Below, in pieces: positions 59,601 through 64,000 of a DNA stretch of 64,000 bases; within the stretch, counting starts at the first letter, position 1, and each line of letters starts with the position of its first letter. Below the pieces are notes generated by a model. It was given only the letters and a program-made list of their open reading frames with translations, had not been told where the DNA came from and did no database searches. Location of the stretch: contig NC_031497.1 in assembly GCF_000237925.1 (NCBI RefSeq), forward strand, positions 13,190,512 to 13,254,511, read 5' to 3'. This stretch comes from Schistosoma mansoni (Eukaryota; Platyhelminthes; Trematoda; Strigeidida; Schistosomatidae). Made by a program: the position numbers and the translations under genes.

Positions 59601-62600
59601 TCTCGACCTCGAGCATGCGGATGATATTGTCTTACTGTGCGATAATGCCCAAGGCATGCAATCCGCACTTAATCAGTTGGCAATCAGTATCCGCAGGTAC
59701 GGTATGTGCTTTGCACCCTCCAAGTGCAAAGTACTCCTACAAGACTGGCAGGATTCTCATCCTGTACTCACCCTGGATGGTGAGCAGATTGAAGTAGTTG
59801 AGAAGTTCGTGTATCTAGGTAGCTATATAAGTGCTGGTGGTGGTGTGAGTGATGAGATCGATGCACGTATAAGGAAAGCCAGAGCGGCTTATGCCAATCT
59901 GGGCCATCTTTGGCGCCTTCGTGATGTTAGTCTGGCTGTAAAAGGTCGGATATACAACGCGTCGGTGAGAGCAGTTTTGCTCTATGCTTGTGAAACCTGG
60001 CCTCTCCAAGTTGAGGATGTTAGACGTCTCTCTGTGTTCGATCATCGTTGTCTCCGAAGGATTGCTAACATCCAGTGGCAACACCGTGTTAGTAATGCAG
60101 AGGTTTGGCATCGTGTGTTCGGACGCAGAGACAATAATTCAATTGGTGTCACCATCTTGAAACACCGAATTCGGTGGCTTGGACATGTTTTACGAATGTC
60201 GTCCCAGAGAATTCCACGTCGTACATTATTTGCTGACTGTGGGAGTGGTTGGAAAAAGCGGAGAGGAGGTCAGTGTATGACATGATGTCGTGGCATGAAA
60301 GAAAGCTGCAAAGGGCTAGCTTCTGTTGGTCCTTCACGACTCCCTGGTTGGGGTCCGAGAGATGGTGCAACACAGTGGCTAGAGACGTTATCAGATATGG
60401 CTCAGAATAGAAGCCAGTGGCGTGCCTGCTGTAACCTTCTTTTACTTTCTACATAAAGAGTGGTTCTAACTTTCTTAACTGAGAGAGCTCTTCTGGTTGT
60501 ACATTTCAGTCCGCCTTATCTTTTCATCCCTTCTCTTCCTACTTTCATTATTTTGTGTGGCGCATATGTATCTGGTGCCCTTTTGTACCAATATATATGT
60601 GTTTAAATAAATAAATAAATAATAAATGAGACTTAGATCTGACTGCTGAGAAACCCTCTATAATGCGTCTGCGTATGTGTTGTTCTATTCAACGTCTGTG
60701 AGATCCAGTTATGCAATTATTCATCACTGTCTGTTTTGTTATTGGGTAATGAAGATTTCAATACACTGTAAAACCCATCAATATGTGCTGTAGACACAGT
60801 ATAAAAAGCTGGTGACCCTAGGAAATCATTTCGAAAGACACGATAACTTACCTATATGTTACTCACACCCCCTCAACTAATTTAATCGTTGTTCGGACGA
60901 TGCAAAGACATAATCTGTTTATAGTGCCGGGAGTGAGATGAAGAGTAGTTTCCCAGGCTAGTTTCTACTGTTATTTCATACTAAGGTTAAAGGGACTATG
61001 GACTCAGCGGCTTAAAACGTTGGGCATAAGTCGAAATCATTGTAAATAGAGATTATCCCGTAGATTGTCTTTAAAGGGCCAGTCCGGTAAACTATGCACA
61101 AAGAAATCAAACATTTAGTTATGCTCCCATATGTTTTTTCCTTATCATTAATCTTCATCTGTTTCAGTCATTTTCATAATATGTAGTAGTCGTACTTTTC
61201 TTGACGCTCATCTGGTTGTTTACATTCATAAAAAGTCGCAGTCTTAGAAATGATACTTACTGAGAATTATCTATAATGATATTACTGTCGTTATCTATGA
61301 TTAGAGATAAAGTGTTGTTGAACATCCCTTTGAACTTTGATTAATTTAACGAGTATACATAACAGAATTTTATCCAATCCTCCCAAAAATGTATGCGGTC
61401 GAAAATAAGACCCTTTTTTATGAATCTCTGACATGATAGTAACATAATTAGTGAGCGTAAACAGTTCAATTTCCTCTAATGAATCTTTATAGATCGAGAA
61501 AGTTATCGAGCCTGTTGCCAAATGGTATAAATACCTATCCTGTATTTAAGTCATACTGATTTAGCAGAAATCTACCTACTAAGTGGCATATTTTGCTTAG
61601 AAATGCAGGGAGAATGGATGTGAAACAGACCATTAAGTCATAAAAGTAAACCATTAAAACATAAACACTACTTCGGTATTAGTTTTGAAGTCATTTAAGC
61701 TTAAAAAATGATTATACTGTAAGTTTCTCCAAAAAATTTCATTGAACACAGAATCTATATTTCGCAAACAAATTAGACAACTATGATTGATAAAAAGATT
61801 ACTAGATGACTCTAGTTATAGAAACAAAAATGTTTTCAAATAAACAAATCGGCCATTCAGCATACAGTTGTCTTATTCTCGAAATTCAATGAAGTCAAGG
61901 TGACGAAATCGTGTCATGAGTCAAGTGAATGTGATAAATTCCTATAAGTAACAACTACACGAAAACTACAACCATAATTCAGCTTGAATTCTTAAATGTA
62001 TTGATTGTTGGAGCAGTGGTTTAGTGGTCAACTCTGTCCAGATCGCTTCTAGTGTTACTTCTGACTCCAAGTCCTGATAAAGAAGAGGTGGGCATAAAGG
62101 TAGCAACCCCATCCCGTAAAAAAGAACCTTTCCCAAAAGGACGCTAGCCGAAAAAGCCATTTTAATCATTTAAAATCTATCCTGAGAGTTGAAAGATCTT
62201 CATTTAGAAGAGTTATGACGCTTCATAGTGAAAGCTGAGATTCTCCGAGAATCACGAGGCCGATGCCCTTCTGACAACCAGAACACCAATTAATATGGGT
62301 AGGCTGAATGTCCGGACATAAATGTATGTTCATGTTTTGTTCTTCTCATTCGCGATTCTATTACATAATTTTGTTCTCCTTGTTTATAGTTATTCACAAA
62401 TGCTTGCTGTGTTCCACGATGTAAAAAGAAGGAACTTGTACCTTTTGTTTGTGATAGATGCAAATTAAATTTCTGTATTTCACATCGTAATGAATTAGAT
62501 CATAATTGTAAAGGATTTCAACAAAATCTGAATAATTCTAGAAAGTTGTCAACTTCTGGTGCAGCAGCTCTCTATAGAGCTATTTTTAGCAATTTCAATA

Positions 62601-63610
62601 CAAATTCGACTTCGAAGGTAAATTTTTTGTCCTGTTTGCATATATGTATATGAAGGTTGGAAAAAGTCATCTTATTTGTCATTTTAACCATAAGTATAAT
62701 TTATAAATCGACTTTATTCTTTTTACATTAAAGTATCACATGTGAAAGTTTGATTATTTTGCTTACAAACATAGTCTAGTCGATAAACAAATGATTGGAA
62801 TGGAGTATATTTATAAGAAATGAATTGTTTCATATCATACCTGATAGATTGGGATGTGGGAATTTGTACTACAAACATATTCGGCCATAATCTTTTATTT
62901 ATGTAGATAGATAAATCCTGGTACAATTGGGCACCGAAAACACGGCACACAAATAAAGTGACCATGTTGTGAAGAAATGAAAAGAATAGTACAGTCAATA
63001 AATAATTGAACAATAATAGTAGGTAATCAGATCAGTTGAAAATCAAACCAAGATAAACTCTCAGTGAATGGGATCAGTGTCACTTGTATGAAGATTATCC
63101 CAGAAGACTAAAATGGGATCGCCACTGGTCTTTATTCCGAGTCATATGCGATAATGTCTCAAGCTACTGAGTTCCACAATTTCCAGGGCCCCAACCTATG
63201 AGTCATGATGAACCAGTAGATTTCAGCCCCATAAGTTATCTTTCATTCCACAGTGCCATGTCATAAACTGACCATTTCTTTGCTTTTTTCAGTTGGTTGC
63301 TAATTATTGTCTTTAAATTTTCACAGTGCGAATTTCAATTGCGTATTCTTCTTGTCACATTATCCTTTCAAAATGACCTCTTTTTGATAATTTGCAGAAT
63401 GCATCGCCAACAAATACCATTCAATCATCGCCACCTCTTGTTGCTACTTCACTGCCATATGGTGTAAATTCTCGTGAACTTCAGGAAGAAGAAGATTTAC
63501 AACTGGCTTTAGCATTGTCTGAATCACTTTCCAGTCAAACATCTCATGCACAATCGTCTAGAACAACACATCATAATACCTCTTCAAAACCGTCGTGTAA
63601 TATTTCTTAA
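56553..63610 (+). CDS. ZFAND2: ZFAND2/AIRAPL-type AN1 zinc-finger protein with UIM and CaaX box, four exons
   Basis: Adaptor of the proteasome and ER-associated quality-control pathway (family knowledge: AIRAP/AIRAPL, C. elegans AIP-1). Joining 56553-56607, 56641-56870, 62390-62617 and 63398-63610 gives 726 nt, 241 residues plus stop. It starts MEFPSLGANCSVPTC like human ZFAND2A/B. AN1 finger 1 is in exons 1-2, followed by the conserved VPVCPLCGTIVP and GNHIDTDCRS blocks; AN1 finger 2 is in exon 3, reading LFTNACCVPRCKKKELVPF. Exon 4 carries a ubiquitin-interacting motif, EEEDLQLALALSESL, and ends in CNIS, a plausible CaaX prenylation box. The UIM plus CaaX combination points to the membrane-anchored AIRAPL (ZFAND2B) type. 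All junctions are GT/AG and in frame. Confidence 0.93.
56608..56640 (+). other. 33-nt mini-intron in ZFAND2
   Basis: GTACGT at the 5' end and TTCTAG at the 3' end. The length is a multiple of three and has no stop, so translation could read through, inserting 11 residues between Cys-Arg-Met-Leu and Asp-Phe-Leu-Pro. Removing it restores the invariant AN1 spacing. Very short 5' introns are known in schistosomes. Confidence 0.8.
56641..56870 (+). CDS. ZFAND2: ZFAND2 exon 2 (AN1 finger 1)
   Basis: A 230-nt exon starting after TTCTAG. Spliced to exon 1 it restores CRMLDFLPVRCSGCHGVFC, exactly the spacing of AN1 finger 1 in ZFAND2 proteins. It ends GKAAG-type, at AAG before GTTAGT, in phase 0. Unspliced, the frame would stop at 56889. 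Confidence 0.9.
57948..57960. repeat. Target-site duplication, 5' copy
   Basis: TGAGACTTAGATC, identical to 60627-60639, flanking the truncated RTE insertion. Confidence 0.93.
57959..60626 (+). mobile_element. 5'-truncated RTE-like copy in ZFAND2 intron, flanked by 13-bp target duplication
   Basis: This copy aligns without gaps to 29691-32017 at a constant offset of 28268, begins abruptly inside the endonuclease domain at TCGGGCGTCT, and ends in an (AAAT)n-like tail. The 13-bp direct repeat TGAGACTTAGATC lies at 57948-57960 and again at 60627-60639; its last two bases overlap the element start. The copy lies in the sense orientation in the first long intron of ZFAND2. 5' truncation with a tail and target duplication is the signature of target-primed reverse transcription. 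Confidence 0.95.
58039..60285 (+). pseudogene. Truncated RTE ORF (partial endonuclease plus complete reverse transcriptase)
   Basis: The open frame encodes 748 residues from a downstream ATG; the first two endonuclease motifs are lost, but SDHALV and the whole reverse transcriptase are intact. Relative to the copy at 29138-32017 I see four amino-acid changes (Tyr to Ser, Ser to Phe, Asp to Asn, Asp to Val). It shares the HADD active site and the same early TGA (60283-60285) with 56 more open codons beyond. It lacks the catalytic N-terminal endonuclease residues, so it cannot be autonomous. Confidence 0.85.
60627..60639. repeat. Target-site duplication, 3' copy
   Basis: TGAGACTTAGATC directly after the AAAT-type tail of the truncated RTE copy; identical to 57948-57960. 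Confidence 0.93.
62000..62330 (+). mobile_element. 5' fragment of an RTE-like element next to ZFAND2 exon 3
   Basis: The frame TPINMGRLNVRT followed by TAA (about 62287-62325) is the start of an RTE endonuclease domain (N-V-R-T motif). The preceding 250 bp of balanced composition looks like its 5' leader. The body is absent. It ends about 60 bp before the acceptor of ZFAND2 exon 3. Confidence 0.55.
62390..62617 (+). CDS. ZFAND2: ZFAND2 exon 3 (AN1 finger 2)
   Basis: A 228-nt exon between acceptor TTTATAG and donor GTAAAT, phase 0 at both ends. It encodes the second AN1 finger, including CKKKELVPFVCDRCKLNFC and HRNELDHNC, then a Ser/Asn-rich linker with GAAALYRAIF. It has no start codon of its own at the 5' end. 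Confidence 0.93.
62618..63397 (+). other. ZFAND2 last intron
   Basis: A 780-nt intron from GTAAAT to TTTGCAG, with a diverged RTE tail (62895-62965) and a GC-richer patch at 63070-63240 of unknown origin. Confidence 0.85.
62895..62965 (-). repeat. Diverged RTE 3' tail in ZFAND2 intron 3
   Basis: On the minus strand GTGTGCCGTGTTTTCGGTGC, CCAATTGTACCAGG and an A/T-rich tail resemble the RTE 3' end (GTGTGGCGCATATGTATC, GGTGCCC, TTGTACCAA). Old and short. Confidence 0.45.
63398..63610 (+). CDS. ZFAND2: ZFAND2 exon 4 (UIM, CaaX, stop)
   Basis: A 213-nt terminal exon after acceptor TTTGCAG. It carries the UIM (EEEDLQLALALSESL), a Ser/Thr/His-rich tail and the C-terminal CNIS before TAA. The upstream ATG at 63392 lies in the intron and is not a real start. 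Confidence 0.92.
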   Translation, partial: NASPTNTIQSSPPLVATSLPYGVNSRELQEEEDLQLALALSESLSSQTSHAQSSRTTHHNTSSKPSCNIS

Positions 63611-64000
63611 TTTATTTCCTAATTCTGTGTATATAGTAAACTCACTTTAAGCCTCAGGTTATACATGTTCATGCACTAATTTTCGGAAATACAAGATTGT
63701 GATTATGTTTTTCTTTCCTGATAATATTTAAAGAACAAATATGTGTTGTGATTTTATAGCTTACCTTTTTTTAACCGACTAAGATTTATAAAAAAAAGTC
63801 ATGTAATTTACTATTTCAATTTACTCTAGTCAGAGTTCAATATTATCCTCTTATTGTTGTCTACATTGAATGTGAGAATAGTGTACAAGCTTAGGTGTAA
63901 TGATGATACTGAATTCTTTCTCAAATAGATTGTATTTTCTAATCTTTTTCTAGATTATTTCGATTTATTTGTGGAGCTTATCAATAGTAATTAAGGCAAA
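63611..64000 (+). other. ZFAND2 3'UTR and flank
   Basis: AT-rich sequence after the TAA. No canonical AATAAA stands out close to the stop; the polyadenylation site is undetermined. Confidence 0.5.

Larger units (their letters stand above)
56871..62389 (+). other. ZFAND2 long intron
   Basis: A 5519-nt intron from GTTAGT to TTTATAG containing the truncated RTE copy (57959-60626) and the RTE 5' fragment (about 62000-62330); otherwise AT-rich. Confidence 0.88.

Noticed and set aside
1-64000. CRISPR arrays, bacterial operons or prophage
   Set aside because: Spliced genes, microsatellites and animal retroelements show this is eukaryotic DNA; no spaced direct-repeat array is present.

Overview
The window looks like nuclear DNA of a blood fluke, genus Schistosoma. 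It is very AT-rich with many (TA)n tracts. It carries Smα-type repeats with hammerhead ribozyme cores, RTE-like, CR1-like and Penelope-like retroelements, and very short introns near the 5' end of genes. The species cannot be fixed from the sequence alone.

Two host genes are secure. On the minus strand, six exons between 44693 and 25407 encode a CPEB2/3/4 (Orb2)-class cytoplasmic polyadenylation element-binding protein. The exons join in frame to 971 residues: a long Ser/Asn-rich N-terminus, RRM1, RRM2 and a C-terminal ZZ zinc domain. On the plus strand, 56553-63610 holds a ZFAND2 (AIRAPL)-type AN1 zinc-finger gene of 241 residues in four exons, the first two separated by a 33-nt intron. Between the repeats and ZFAND2, on the minus strand at 54782-55193, is a candidate small gene or gene fragment resembling DUF4806, split by a 40-nt intron.

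The rest is mobile-element landscape. 1-18 kb: a solo LTR with a 5-bp target duplication (380-954), a run of Smα-like SINEs with hammerhead cores (two look intact), a decayed Penelope-like element (about 6340-8290) and a solo 3' end of the same family (about 16930-17050). 18-25.4 kb: no genes; the last 5 kb is strikingly A-rich on the plus strand, hence U-rich if transcribed as CPEB 3' sequence. 25.4-44.7 kb: the CPEB gene, with a full-length-like RTE element antisense in intron 4 and a short RTE-tailed element in intron 3. 45-53.3 kb: an RTE 3' scrap, a foldback element with about 178-bp arms, an LTR-like segment, a broken CR1-like element on the minus strand and a second solo LTR inverted relative to the first. 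53.3-64 kb: the DUF4806-like candidate and ZFAND2; ZFAND2's first long intron holds a 5'-truncated RTE copy with a clear 13-bp target duplication, almost identical in its coding part to the copy in CPEB.

The two secure genes are not functionally linked as far as the sequence shows: CPEB controls mRNA translation through 3'UTR elements, and ZFAND2 belongs to proteasome and ER-associated protein quality control. All exon joins are read by eye from splice consensus and family alignment; no transcript evidence was available.
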